Program-made: the position numbers and the translations under genes
From: Bacteroidales bacterium UBA6360
Lineage (GTDB): Bacteria > Bacteroidota > Bacteroidia > Bacteroidales > UBA932
NCBI GenBank assembly: GCA_002440085.1
Contig: DJRM01000093.1
Coordinates: 12,716 to 59,401, forward strand
DNA: 46,686 nt
Direction of reading: 5' to 3'
Notes under the pieces: generated by a model
What the model was told of the DNA's origin: nothing
The model's database searches: none
Seen by the model: only the letters and a program-made list of their open reading frames with translations
Part shown: piece by piece, positions 1 to 8,220 of the stretch
Layout of the letters: each line of letters begins with the position of its first letter
Position numbering within the stretch: the first letter of the stretch is position 1

Positions 1-564
1 GTTGCGTCCGTGATCATCATCCACGTCAAAATGTATGTCCGCGTTATGTCTCTTGGCCGGTTCCACGTCGGCAGTCCCGTTGGTGTAGTAGAAAGGCATT
101 GACACAAGGTACTTTTCCTTGTATTTCATCTGGTTGTAGGAAATGTACTCCCTCGGCAGCTTGTCCCGCATGAGGGCATTCCAGTCAAGACTGCGGATGA
201 GAGTGTCTATCTCACGGTAGTCGTAGCCCATCGAGGTCAGACCTCCCATAAGGCCTCCGATGCTGGTTCCGATCACGACGTCTACAGGAATCTTCAGAGA
301 ATCGAGATAATGCAGCACGCCTATGTGGGCAGCGCCCTTCGCCCCGCCTCCGCTCATCACGAGCGCAACGGTAGGCCGGTGCTGTCTGATGGAATCGAGA
401 CGGATCTTCATTCTTTCCATGACAATGGAATCCTCAACAGGAGAGACACTGCGTCCGAAATACATCTTCCGATGATCCGGATGTTGAGCCGACAGTTCAT
501 TAAACGTGGCGGAGGCCGCAATGACAACCGCGAGCGCAAAGAAAAAAGACGCAAAACGTTTCAT
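1..564 (-). CDS. patatin-like phospholipase, C-terminal part missing (cut by window edge)
   Basis: The reading frame is open from an ATG at 564 to the left window edge, giving 188 residues with no stop. It begins with a Sec signal peptide (MKRFASFFFALAVV..., probable cleavage after LSAQ near residue 27). Residues about 64-105 carry the two patatin hallmarks: the oxyanion-hole loop GGGAKG and the nucleophile elbow GTSIGG, whose Ser is the catalytic base partner of an Asp expected beyond the edge. Family members hydrolyse acyl ester bonds of lipids; Bacteroidetes versions often go on into an outer-membrane barrel (the patatin/PlpD type), which cannot be judged here. The gene starts 21 bp after the rlmN stop, on the same strand, so it is probably the third gene of the M3 peptidase - rlmN operon. 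Family assignment is firm; substrate is unknown. Confidence 0.85.
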   Translation of the reverse strand, partial: MKRFASFFFALAVVIAASATFNELSAQHPDHRKMYFGRSVSPVEDSIVMERMKIRLDSIRQHRPTVALVMSGGGAKGAAHIGVLHYLDSLKIPVDVVIGTSIGGLMGGLTSMGYDYREIDTLIRSLDWNALMRDKLPREYISYNQMKYKEKYLVSMPFYYTNGTADVEPAKRHNADIHFDVDDDHGRN

Positions 565-585
565 ATCCCTATCTTTTACATTTTG

Positions 586-1665
586 TCAGTTCTGTTCCGC
601 AGCAGGCCGCCAGGTTTCCGCTTCATCGGCCTCCCGCGCACGTGATGCATGTTCTCCGGCGAGAAGCCCGCAGGCCGCAAGTATGTCCTCTCCACGCGAT
701 GCCCTGATGGTCGCCACTATCCCGGCATCGTTCAGGCGCTTGCGGAAAGCTTCCATCACTGCCGGCGACGATGTGTGATACGGAAAATCCGGTATCTGAT
801 GGAAGCGGATCAGGTTCACGCGGCACTCAAGACGCTTCAACAGTCTTATCAGCGCATCGGCATGGCGCGGAGTGTCGTTGAATCCGGCGAACATGGTGTA
901 CTCGAAACTTACACGTCTCTGTCCGCTGAAGTCGTATTTTCCGAGCAAGCGCACCACCTCCGTGATTGACCATACCTTCTGGACCGGCATCATGGTCAGC
1001 CGTTCCTCCGGGAAAGGGTCATGCAGGCTGACCGCGACGTGACAGCGACAGTCGTCAAGAAACCGCTTCAGTTTTGGCAAAACGCCTATCGTCGAGACCG
1101 TTATGCGCTTGGGACTCCACGCGAAGCCCCATTCAGCAGTCAGAATCTCTATAGCCCTCATCACGTTGTCGTAATTGTCAAGAGGCTCGCCCATCCCCAT
1201 AAAAACGGTGTTGGTCAGAGCGTCACTCTCGTCGACCGAAAGAAATTGGGAGATGATTTCCCCGGCCGTGAGGTTGCCGTGAAATCCCTGCCGTCCGGTC
1301 ATGCAGAACTTGCAGCCCATCCGGCAGCCTGACTGGGAGGAGACGCAGAGCGTCGCCCTGTCGCCGTCCGGAATCATCACGGCCTCAACGGCCGAAGCCT
1401 CGCCCTTTTCAAACACAGGAAACAGGTACTTCTTTGTCCCGTCGGCTGAAGAAAGCACGTTCACCGGTTCCACGAGCCCAAGTTCATAGTTTTCGGAAAG
1501 CTTCGCGCGGGCGTCCTTCGAAAGATTGGTCATCTCGTCAATCGACCGAACCCTTTTTCGATACATCCACTGCGCAATCTGCCCGGCAGTGAACTTCGGC
1601 AGTCCAAGCGACAGCACAAGTTCCTGCAGTTCAGCAAGATTCTTCCCGAGAAGTGTCTCTTTCAT
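586..1665 (-). CDS. rlmN: 23S rRNA (adenine-C2)-methyltransferase RlmN
   Basis: Radical-SAM enzyme of 359 aa, the usual length of RlmN. The radical-SAM cluster motif CxxxCxxC is at C114, C118 and C121, and the C-terminal methyl-carrying cysteine is C332 in GEDILAACGLL. The family methylates C2 of A2503 in 23S rRNA and A37 of some tRNAs, in the cytoplasm, by a ping-pong mechanism using these two sites. The GMGEPLDNY segment (about residues 157-165) and the VSLHDP segment (212-217) are also typical. The ATG start overlaps the stop of the upstream M3 peptidase gene (ATGA), so the two are probably translationally coupled. The C-terminus carries about 20 extra, poorly conserved residues rich in Ala, Arg and Glu. 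Confidence 0.97.
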   Translation of the reverse strand: MKETLLGKNLAELQELVLSLGLPKFTAGQIAQWMYRKRVRSIDEMTNLSKDARAKLSENYELGLVEPVNVLSSADGTKKYLFPVFEKGEASAVEAVMIPDGDRATLCVSSQSGCRMGCKFCMTGRQGFHGNLTAGEIISQFLSVDESDALTNTVFMGMGEPLDNYDNVMRAIEILTAEWGFAWSPKRITVSTIGVLPKLKRFLDDCRCHVAVSLHDPFPEERLTMMPVQKVWSITEVVRLLGKYDFSGQRRVSFEYTMFAGFNDTPRHADALIRLLKRLECRVNLIRFHQIPDFPYHTSSPAVMEAFRKRLNDAGIVATIRASRGEDILAACGLLAGEHASRAREADEAETWRPAAEQN

Positions 1666-3773
1666 CGTGACGATTCTTTTACCCGCACAAGTCCGAGCTT
1701 CTTCATAAGCGCCTCCGGCTGCGGGTCATGTCCACGGAAGTTCCGGTAGAGTACGGCCGCATCCTCGGAATCTCCCTTAGAGAGAATGTTGTCACGGAAA
1801 CTGTGGCTGACCTCTGTGTTGAAAATTCCCTTCTCCTCAAACAGAGAGAAGGCGTCCGCCTCAAGGACCTCAGCCCACTTGTAGGAGTAGTAGCCCGCAG
1901 AGTAACCCCCCGCGAAGATATGAGAGAACGAGGTCGAGATGCAGGTTTCAGGTACAGTCACGCTCACGGCATACGGTGCGAGAGCATTCTTCTCGAAACT
2001 CAGGACATCCAAATCCTCCGGAAGCTTTGCAAGCGAATGCCAGGCCATGTCGAGCAGGCCGAACTGGAGCTGCCGGACCTGTGAGTAGCCCGCGAGATAG
2101 TTCTTTGCCGCAACAATCTTATCTATAAGTTCGGACGGTATGTTCTCGCCTGTCTGATAATGCTTTGCGAATGTGTTGAGATATTCCGGCTCAAATCCCC
2201 AGTTTTCCATAATCTGCGAAGGGAGTTCAACGAAATCACGCGCCACCGAAGTTCCGGTGATTGAAGGGTAGCGTCCCTCGGCAAGAATGCCGTGGAGGGC
2301 GTGCCCGAACTCGTGGAGGAAAGTCGTGAACTCGTCATGCGTAAGAAGCGAAGGAGAAGCCGACGTCGGCTTGCTGAAGTTGGTCACGATGCTTATGAAA
2401 GGCCTCTTTTCGACGCCGTTCTGTATGCTCTGTCCACGGAACTCGGTCATCCACGCGCCGCCTCTCTTGCTTGCGCGCGGGAAGAAGTCGGCATAGAACA
2501 AAGCCTTATGCACTCCGTTTTCGTCAGTGACATCATAGACCTTAACATCCTTGTGATAGCCGGGGATATCCTTGCGGAGCGTGAAGTTAAGGCCATAGAG
2601 CCTGTGCGCGAGGTCGAAGACGGCATCAATGCAGTTCTCAAGCCGAAAATAAGGCTTGAGAAGTTCCTCATTCAGGGAATATTTAGCCTCCTGGTAGCGT
2701 TCGGACCAATACGAAAAGTCCCACGGCATGAGTTCATTGTCCTCAAAGCCATTTTCCTTCGCATAGGCAAGTATCTCTGAGACCTCAGCCTTCGCGAAAG
2801 GAAGGGAAGGAATCACGAGCTGAGCGAGGAAGTCGTTGACAGTCTGAGGGTTCTTTGCCATTCTCTCCTCAAGAGCATAGTCAGCGTATGTCCTGTAGCC
2901 GAGGATGTTTGATGTCTTTATGCGCAAGTCAACTATCTTCTTCACGTTCTCAATGTTGCTGAACTCGCCTGAAATTGCCCGCGTGTTATAGGCCATGTAC
3001 ATCTGCCTGCGGAGTTCACGCACCTTGCTGAACTTCATGAAAGGCCCATAGCTCGGATAGTCGAGCGTGAATACCCAGCCTTCGAGCCCCTTTTCCCTTG
3101 CCGTCTCGACGGCAGCCTCAACCACGTATGCAGGAAGACCGTCAAGCTGCGTGGAGTCGGTCACATTCAACGTATAGGCATTTGTCGCGGCAAGCACGTT
3201 CTTGCTGAAGGAAAGAGTCGCAAGCGAAAGCTCCTCTGAAAGACGGCTGTACTCGGCCTTGTCCTCTCCGTTCAGATTGGCGCCGTTGCGCACGAATGAG
3301 CGGTAGGAGTTTTCGAGTATGCGCATCTGGTCCTGCTCCAGGCCGAGAGTCGCCCTCTTTTCATAGACAGCCTTGACTCTATGGAAGAGTTTCTCGTTCA
3401 AGGACACGTACATGGAATACTCGGTCAGTTTCGGAGAGACCTCCTCGGCAATCTTCTGCATTTCGTCATTAGTGTCGGCCTCTAAAAGGTTGAAGAATAT
3501 CCCGGACACTCTGTCAAGCGTCTGTCCGGCATACTCCATAGCCTCCACAGTATTCTCGAACGAAGGTTCCTCCGGATTGTCCGTGATTGCGTCAATCTCG
3601 GCCTTGGCTTCGGCAATTCCCTGCTCAAAGGCCGGCATATAGTGCTCGTTACGGATCCTGTCGAACTGCGGAGCACCGTAAGGCAGCTTCGACTCCGTCA
3701 AAAGCGGATTTTCCATATTGCAAGAAGTTACAAACGCGAGCAACACGCCCGCAGCAAACGCAAATTTTCTCAT
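1662..3773 (-). CDS. M3 family metallopeptidase (oligopeptidase/dipeptidyl carboxypeptidase type), lipoprotein
   Basis: Zinc peptidase of 703 aa from the chosen ATG. The zinc motif HEFGH lies at residues 487-491, with the third ligand Glu about 25 residues on in the VELPSQIMENW segment, as in thimet oligopeptidase, OpdA and Dcp. The enzyme is expected to cut short peptides. The N-terminus MRKFAFAAGVLLAFVTSC is a lipoprotein signal with a lipobox, so it is exported, unlike cytosolic OpdA. The frame is open to a TTG at 3806, but that codon overlaps the -7 promoter box (3804-3811) and would spoil the signal peptide, so the ATG at 3773 is preferred. It is the first gene of an operon with rlmN (4-bp overlap) and the patatin gene. 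Its role could be to trim peptides taken up by SusCD-type importers such as those elsewhere in this window; that link is inference. Confidence 0.93.
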   Translation of the reverse strand: MRKFAFAAGVLLAFVTSCNMENPLLTESKLPYGAPQFDRIRNEHYMPAFEQGIAEAKAEIDAITDNPEEPSFENTVEAMEYAGQTLDRVSGIFFNLLEADTNDEMQKIAEEVSPKLTEYSMYVSLNEKLFHRVKAVYEKRATLGLEQDQMRILENSYRSFVRNGANLNGEDKAEYSRLSEELSLATLSFSKNVLAATNAYTLNVTDSTQLDGLPAYVVEAAVETAREKGLEGWVFTLDYPSYGPFMKFSKVRELRRQMYMAYNTRAISGEFSNIENVKKIVDLRIKTSNILGYRTYADYALEERMAKNPQTVNDFLAQLVIPSLPFAKAEVSEILAYAKENGFEDNELMPWDFSYWSERYQEAKYSLNEELLKPYFRLENCIDAVFDLAHRLYGLNFTLRKDIPGYHKDVKVYDVTDENGVHKALFYADFFPRASKRGGAWMTEFRGQSIQNGVEKRPFISIVTNFSKPTSASPSLLTHDEFTTFLHEFGHALHGILAEGRYPSITGTSVARDFVELPSQIMENWGFEPEYLNTFAKHYQTGENIPSELIDKIVAAKNYLAGYSQVRQLQFGLLDMAWHSLAKLPEDLDVLSFEKNALAPYAVSVTVPETCISTSFSHIFAGGYSAGYYSYKWAEVLEADAFSLFEEKGIFNTEVSHSFRDNILSKGDSEDAAVLYRNFRGHDPQPEALMKKLGLVRVKESSR

Positions 3774-3803
3774 AAAAGGCACCTTTATATTTATAGCAAC
3801 CTG

Positions 3804-3811
3804 CAAAGTTA
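3804..3811 (-). promoter_or_regulatory. -7 promoter box of the M3 peptidase - rlmN operon
   Basis: On the minus strand the sequence reads TAACTTTG, an exact match to the Bacteroidales -7 consensus TAnnTTTG. It lies 30 nt upstream of the ATG at 3773, giving a 5' UTR of about 20-25 nt. No TTG is found at the ideal -33 distance; one lies 12 nt upstream. The box overlaps the stop codon of the small zinc-ribbon gene. Confidence 0.55.
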
Positions 3812-4189
3812 CTCAATTTTTCCCAACACGCGAATCCTTGATATTGAGAAAATTCTGCTGACAGTCAGATTGTAGCGAATGTCAAAGCAGCAGCACTCAC
3901 TATACCTCGGACGGCGCTGGCAAAACGTCATGAACTCCGGGCTGAATCCTCGGCACAGAAGTTCCGCGACTCCAATGCTCTCCACGCTTCCCCGCAGCAG
4001 GTCCGAAAGAATCCTGTAGTTCTCAGCCAAAATGTCAAGCACCCTGACATGATTCTGCCGGCTCGTCTGCCGGGTCTCGTAGTTGTGTCGGTTCTTGCAG
4101 GAGTCACAGCAGTAAAGCCTGTCAGCCCTGCTGTCCGGAACAGGGGCTCCGCATTCTATGCACTGTCTCTTTTTCTTTGGTCTTCCCAT
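3809..4189 (-). CDS. small zinc-ribbon protein of unknown function
   Basis: The predicted protein has 126 aa from the ATG at 4189 (MGRPKKKRQC). The N-terminal third holds two cysteine pairs, CIECG and YCCDSC, with basic residues around them, which is what a treble-clef or zinc-ribbon fold of about 25 residues would show. The middle part is predicted helical; the C-terminus is Cys- and Arg-rich (RRPRYSECCCFDIRY). The frame extends upstream to 4273, but those residues are low-complexity and the MGRPKK start looks natural for a small nucleic-acid-binding protein. A possible promoter (TTG, 20 nt, CAATTTTG) lies just upstream. I do not recognise a named family. A role in DNA or RNA binding is a guess from charge and cysteines. 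Confidence 0.7.
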   Translation of the reverse strand: MGRPKKKRQCIECGAPVPDSRADRLYCCDSCKNRHNYETRQTSRQNHVRVLDILAENYRILSDLLRGSVESIGVAELLCRGFSPEFMTFCQRRPRYSECCCFDIRYNLTVSRIFSISRIRVLGKIE

Positions 4190-4234
4190 AATCCTGATAA
4201 TCCGGTTCGTTCCATCGCGGAGTTTCCGCGCATG

Positions 4235-4265
4235 CAAAATTGGAGACACCGGACGAAAATAGCAA
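4235..4265 (-). promoter_or_regulatory. possible promoter of the zinc-ribbon gene
   Basis: On the minus strand TTG (4265-4263) is followed after 20 nt by CAATTTTG (4242-4235), one mismatch from TAnnTTTG. A small GC-rich hairpin (CGCGG, 5-nt loop, CCGCG at 4216-4230) sits between it and the ATG at 4189. Confidence 0.35.
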
Positions 4266-4463
4266 GTGCCCAAGGCAGAATTACTCCTTTATGACAAAAG
4301 TTTTTCTCTTTTTTGAGATCTCGATTATTTTTTTGATGATAAAAAAACATCACGGCGAATTTCTTTTTTATACGCGACGTCAAAAAAAATTTATATGCGG
4401 CATAAAGAAAAATAAAAAACATATAAAAACAGAAATTAATCGACACGAACCGAAGGAAAATCA

Positions 4464-4494
4464 TTGCCTGACATGATTTTTTTGCTGTACTTTG
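4464..4494 (+). promoter_or_regulatory. possible ssb promoter
   Basis: TTG at 4464-4466 is followed after 21 nt by TACTTTG (4488-4494), which is one base shorter than the TAnnTTTG consensus. It would give a leader of about 90 nt before the ssb ATG. Confidence 0.35.
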
Positions 4495-4592
4495 CCCTGC
4501 CCGGATGGAACGGACGTCAAGTTCAACGGGCGTCAGGACTGCGGTGTTCCGGAAACCGCACACAACAAATCGTTTAATTATAAATCGGAATT

Positions 4593-4925
4593 ATGGAAAC
4601 AATCAACAGGGTTGAGCTGCAGGGAACTGTGGGCAACGTAAGGATGCAGGAAGCCGGAGAAAGAAAAGTGCTTCATTTCTCGCTCGTGACCAACAGGGTC
4701 GGCCGCAACAAGGACGGGGAAAACATCGTCGAGGCATGCTGGCACAATGTGGAAGCGTGGGAGGGAAAGAATATCGCGGATCTCACGAAAATTGACAAGG
4801 GAAGCAGTGTCCATCTGTTCGGACGCATCAGATACACAAAATATGTCGGGACAGACAAGATTGAAAGGGTCGGTACGGACATCATTGCCACCCGGCTGGA
4901 AATGGTCGATGACGACGTTGCATAA
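4593..4925 (+). CDS. ssb: single-stranded DNA-binding protein, short form
   Basis: OB-fold SSB of 110 aa. It starts with NRVELQGTVGNVRM and carries the LHFSLVTN, WHNVEAW and GSSVHLFGRIR segments, which are the β-strands that bind single-stranded DNA. The protein is shorter than typical housekeeping SSB (150-180 aa): it ends soon after the OB fold with DDDVA, so the long linker and the DxDxxF-type acidic tip that recruits repair proteins are essentially missing. In Bacteroidales such short SSBs often exist beside a full-length one. It stands alone with a strong hairpin directly downstream, so it is probably monocistronic. Function in DNA replication, repair or natural transformation is family-level knowledge. 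Confidence 0.9.
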   Translation: METINRVELQGTVGNVRMQEAGERKVLHFSLVTNRVGRNKDGENIVEACWHNVEAWEGKNIADLTKIDKGSSVHLFGRIRYTKYVGTDKIERVGTDIIATRLEMVDDDVA

Positions 4926-4932
4926 ACATTTC

Positions 4933-4976
4933 TGCCGGAAGCCGCGAAAATCGGGAATTGACGGCGGCTTCCGGCA
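4933..4976 (+). terminator. hairpin terminator after ssb
   Basis: A perfect 13-bp stem, TGCCGGAAGCCGC against GCGGCTTCCGGCA, with an 18-nt loop begins 7 nt after the ssb stop. No clear U-tract follows, so efficiency is uncertain. Confidence 0.55.
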
Positions 4977-5025
4977 ATATTCCGAAAACATGTAAATCCA
5001 ACAGGAAAAAACAGTGAAACAGGAA

Positions 5026-5055
5026 TTGAATGAAACGACTTTTTTAATATTTTTG
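5026..5055 (+). promoter_or_regulatory. promoter of the polyferredoxin - aldo/keto reductase operon
   Basis: TTG (5026-5028), a 19-nt spacer and TATTTTTG (5048-5055) match the Bacteroidales promoter consensus exactly. Transcription should start near 5062, leaving a leader of about 60 nt before the ATG at 5122. Confidence 0.7.
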
Positions 5056-5121
5056 CAGTGTTTTTGGGACATGTCCGGCTGACGGAACGTCCATAGATGC
5101 TAACGATTATATCAAACGGAA

Positions 5122-6699
5122 ATGCTGCGAAAAGTCAGAATTGTCCTCGCGACGATTTTCTTCATCGATGTCACTCTCCTTTTTCTCGACTTCACGGGAG
5201 TGCTGCACCTCTACCTCGGATGGATGGCAAAGATTCAGTTCATCCCGGCCGTGCTTGCGCTGAACTTCGGCATCGTGGCGGGACTGCTGCTGCTCACGCT
5301 GCTGTTCGGCAGAGTCTACTGCTCGGTGATATGCCCGCTCGGAGTGATGCAGGACATCATCTCCTGGATTCACGGGAAGGCAAAGAAAAAGAATCTCTAT
5401 CGCTTCAAGTACCGCCGTCCGCTGACCGCGCTGAGGTACACGGTGCTGGTCGCGTTCATTGCGGCAATGGCACTTGGAGTCACGTCAATTGCTGCACTGA
5501 TAGCGCCTTACAGCGCATACGGCAGGATCGCGACGGAGTTGTTCGCACCTGTCTACAGAGGTTGCAACAACCTTCTCTCGATGATTGCGGAACATTTTGA
5601 CAGCTATGCGTTCTACTCCACCGACGTGTGGATCAAGAGCGTGCCGACATTCATTGTGGCTGTCATGACATTCGCGCTGCTGGCAATCCTCTCGTGGAAA
5701 TGGGGCAGGATATGGTGCAACAGCGTCTGCCCTGTCGGCTCGCTGCTCGGACTCGTGTCCAGCTTCAGCCTGTTCGCGCCGATCATTGACAAGGGCAAAT
5801 GCCGGAACTGCGGACTGTGCGGAAGACGCTGCAAGTCTTCCTGCATCGACACGTCGAACCATAGAATTGACTATAGCCGCTGTGTGGCGTGCATGGACTG
5901 TATATCCACCTGCCGCGACGGAGCGATAAAGTACAGATTTAGGTACGGAAAGAAGCCAGTTCCGGCAGAAGCGGACGGGAACGGAGTCGGAAGCGAGGCC
6001 GCGAACACGACGGGAACACGCGTCACAGCCGGTTCTCCGGCAAACGGGACAAGGCGTGAGTTCATAAAGGCCACAGCAGTGGCAGTCGGGGCTGCGGTCA
6101 CGACAGAAGCCCTGCGCCCTGTCGAAGCCGCGGCGCAGCAGATGAAAGTCGACGGCGGACTAATCACCCTTCCTCAGAAGAAGGTGCCCCACAGGGAAAC
6201 GCCGCTCAAGCCTGCCGGTTCTGGCAGTCTGAAGCAGTTCACTGACCACTGCATCGCATGTCAGCTATGCGTTTCCGCATGCCCGAACAGGGTTTTGAGG
6301 CCGTCGACCGCATTGGAGACTCTGATGCAACCGGAGATGTCCTACGAAAAGGGCTACTGCCGGCCGGAATGCACGAGGTGCTCGCAGGTGTGCCCGGCCG
6401 GAGCGATAGCGGGTGTCACACGCGAGGAGAAGGCCTCGATTCAAATTGGGCACGCGGTCGTTGACTATGGCAGCTGCATCGCGAATGTCGAAGACAAGAA
6501 GTGCGGAAACTGCGCAAGGCACTGTCCTGTCGGAGCCATCCGCCTCGTGAAGAAGAATCCGGACGATCCCGACTCCATGCGCATACCTTCGGTGAACGAG
6601 GAACGCTGCATCGGATGCGGAGCCTGCGAATACAACTGTCCGGTCAGTCCGACAAGCGCGATCCACGTTGAGGGGCATGAGGTCCACAAGGAACTTTAG
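5122..6699 (+). CDS. membrane polyferredoxin (NapH-like fused to a NapG-like 4Fe-4S protein)
   Basis: Protein of 525 aa in two parts. Residues 1-225 are a membrane domain with several hydrophobic segments (about 7-29, 42-63, 104-130, 173-192) and two CxxxCP motifs (C67/C71 and C199/C203), as in NapH and YccM-type proteins. Residues 227-270 hold two ferredoxin-like cysteine groups. Residues 311-333 contain a twin-arginine-like segment, RREFIKA followed by a hydrophobic Ala/Val stretch, which in a separate protein would be an export signal. Residues 377-507 hold four more cysteine groups (CIACQLC, CTRCSQVC, CGNCARHC, CIGCGAC). It probably relays electrons from quinol or the membrane to an exported reductase, most simply the aldo/keto reductase 33 bp downstream. 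Electron donor and acceptor are not known. Confidence 0.88.
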   Translation: MLRKVRIVLATIFFIDVTLLFLDFTGVLHLYLGWMAKIQFIPAVLALNFGIVAGLLLLTLLFGRVYCSVICPLGVMQDIISWIHGKAKKKNLYRFKYRRPLTALRYTVLVAFIAAMALGVTSIAALIAPYSAYGRIATELFAPVYRGCNNLLSMIAEHFDSYAFYSTDVWIKSVPTFIVAVMTFALLAILSWKWGRIWCNSVCPVGSLLGLVSSFSLFAPIIDKGKCRNCGLCGRRCKSSCIDTSNHRIDYSRCVACMDCISTCRDGAIKYRFRYGKKPVPAEADGNGVGSEAANTTGTRVTAGSPANGTRREFIKATAVAVGAAVTTEALRPVEAAAQQMKVDGGLITLPQKKVPHRETPLKPAGSGSLKQFTDHCIACQLCVSACPNRVLRPSTALETLMQPEMSYEKGYCRPECTRCSQVCPAGAIAGVTREEKASIQIGHAVVDYGSCIANVEDKKCGNCARHCPVGAIRLVKKNPDDPDSMRIPSVNEERCIGCGACEYNCPVSPTSAIHVEGHEVHKEL

Positions 6700-6732
6700 A
6701 AGTGGTTTCATCAGAATCTGATTCAGAAGAAT

Positions 6733-8142
6733 ATGAAGAGAAGAGAGTTCATAAGGACGGCCGGAATGGCCGCGACTGCTGCGGCTACGGCAGGCATGAC
6801 GTCCGGGATTGTGACCGGATGCGACGGAAACGGGGCGCAGTCAGGCAAGACATCTGATGACGGGAACAGAGAAGAGAACGGGGAGATGACCTACAGAACC
6901 GACCCGGAGTCAGGAGACAGGGTCAGCGTATTAGGCTACGGGTGCATGCGCTGGCAGATGAAGAAGGACGAGAACGGGAAGGACGTAATTGATCAGGACT
7001 CGGTGAACGAACTGGTTGACTATGCCCTCGCGCATGGGGTGAACTACTTCGACTCGTCACCGGTATATCTTCAGGGGCAGAGCGAGGCTGCTTCGGGACT
7101 GGCACTGAGCCGGCATCCGAGGGAGTCGCACTACATTGCCACCAAGCTGTCAAACTTCAGCGACTGGAGCCGGGAAAACTCGATGCTGATGTACCGGAAA
7201 TCATTCGAGAATTTCCGCACGGACTATCTCGACTACTATCTCCTGCACAGCATCGGACGCAGCATAGAGGACTTCGAGAACAGGTACGTAAGGAACGGGA
7301 TGCTGGACTTTCTTCTCAAGGAGCGCGAGGCCGGGCGCATAAGGCATCTCGGGTATTCCTTCCACGGTAGCAGGCAGATGTTCGACGAGTTGCTGAAGAC
7401 CCACGAAAAGTACAGTTGGGACTTCATCCAGATTCAGATGAACTACCGGGACTGGTCACATGCTGACGGAAGGAACTGCAACGCCGACTACATGTATGCT
7501 GAACTTGAGAAGCGCAGAATTCCGGTCATAATCATGGAACCGCTGCGCGGAGGTTCGCTTGCAAAGCTTCCGAACCGCATTGTTGATGAACTCAAGGAAA
7601 GAATGCCCTCGGAAAGCGTCGCGTCATGGGCGTTCCGTTTTGCCGGCACCCCGGAGAACGTGCTGACGGTATTGAGCGGAATGACCTATATGGAGCACCT
7701 CAAGGACAACCTCAGGACCTACTCTCCGCTTGTTCCGCTCACTGCGGACGACGTGGACTTTCTTGAGAAAGCCGCGGAAAGCCTGAGCAGGTATCCGCTC
7801 GTTCCATGCACCGGCTGCCAATACTGCATGCCTTGCCCTTACGGCATCGACATCCCGGGAAACTTCAGCCACTACAACAAATGCGTGAACGAGGGGTACA
7901 CCGTCTCTGAACCGAACGGCGACAGCAGCAACTACACGGAAGAAATGAAAGCCTACCGAAGGGCCAGACGCGCATATCTTGTCAGCTACGAACGCAGCGT
8001 CGAAAAGATACGTCAGGCAAACCGCTGCATCGGATGCGGCCAGTGCATGAGCCACTGTCCGCAGGACATAAGGATTCCGAGTGAACTGCGACGTATTGAC
8101 CTGCTTGTCGAGAGCCTTCGCAGGACTTCCGACATATTGTAA
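6733..8142 (+). CDS. Tat-exported aldo/keto reductase with C-terminal ferredoxin domain
   Basis: Protein of 469 aa. The N-terminus MKRREFIRTAG is a twin-arginine signal, ending in GIVTGC, where Cys30 could be lipidated. Residues about 55-330 are an aldo/keto reductase barrel: FDSSPVY supplies the Asp and Tyr, ATKLS the Lys and LLHS the His of the catalytic tetrad. The C-terminal third carries two 4Fe-4S motifs, CTGCQYCMPC (from about C359) and CIGCGQCMSHCP (from about C432). This barrel plus ferredoxin layout is common in anaerobes. Export by Tat and the upstream polyferredoxin suggest a periplasmic redox pair that may not use NADPH in the usual way; the substrate is unknown. It ends 78 bp from the convergent end of operon 1. 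Confidence 0.9.
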   Translation: MKRREFIRTAGMAATAAATAGMTSGIVTGCDGNGAQSGKTSDDGNREENGEMTYRTDPESGDRVSVLGYGCMRWQMKKDENGKDVIDQDSVNELVDYALAHGVNYFDSSPVYLQGQSEAASGLALSRHPRESHYIATKLSNFSDWSRENSMLMYRKSFENFRTDYLDYYLLHSIGRSIEDFENRYVRNGMLDFLLKEREAGRIRHLGYSFHGSRQMFDELLKTHEKYSWDFIQIQMNYRDWSHADGRNCNADYMYAELEKRRIPVIIMEPLRGGSLAKLPNRIVDELKERMPSESVASWAFRFAGTPENVLTVLSGMTYMEHLKDNLRTYSPLVPLTADDVDFLEKAAESLSRYPLVPCTGCQYCMPCPYGIDIPGNFSHYNKCVNEGYTVSEPNGDSSNYTEEMKAYRRARRAYLVSYERSVEKIRQANRCIGCGQCMSHCPQDIRIPSELRRIDLLVESLRRTSDIL

Positions 8143-8220
8143 ACGATTAGCGACAAGCCCGTTCAAGGCTCCGCCGCCAATCATTTAGCCTATCTGCCAA
8201 CAGCAGTCCTGCTCCTTACT

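Larger units (their letters stand above)
4190..4592. other. intergenic region between divergent zinc-ribbon and ssb genes, AT-rich core
   Basis: About 400 bp without a convincing gene. Positions 4290-4490 are strikingly AT-rich, with runs of A and T, against a background near 50% GC. The region holds a possible promoter for each flanking gene. A 78-codon frame at 4240-4476 runs through the AT-rich part but is all Lys, Ile and Phe and looks like chance. I see no RNA gene. Confidence 0.6.

Noticed and set aside
3774..3806. Upstream TTG start of the M3 peptidase
   Set aside because: It overlaps the exact -7 box at 3804-3811 and adds residues in front of a complete lipoprotein signal; the ATG at 3773 fits better.
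4240..4476. 78-codon frame in the AT-rich gap before ssb
   Set aside because: Composition is dominated by Lys, Ile and Phe from A/T runs, and there is no plausible domain.
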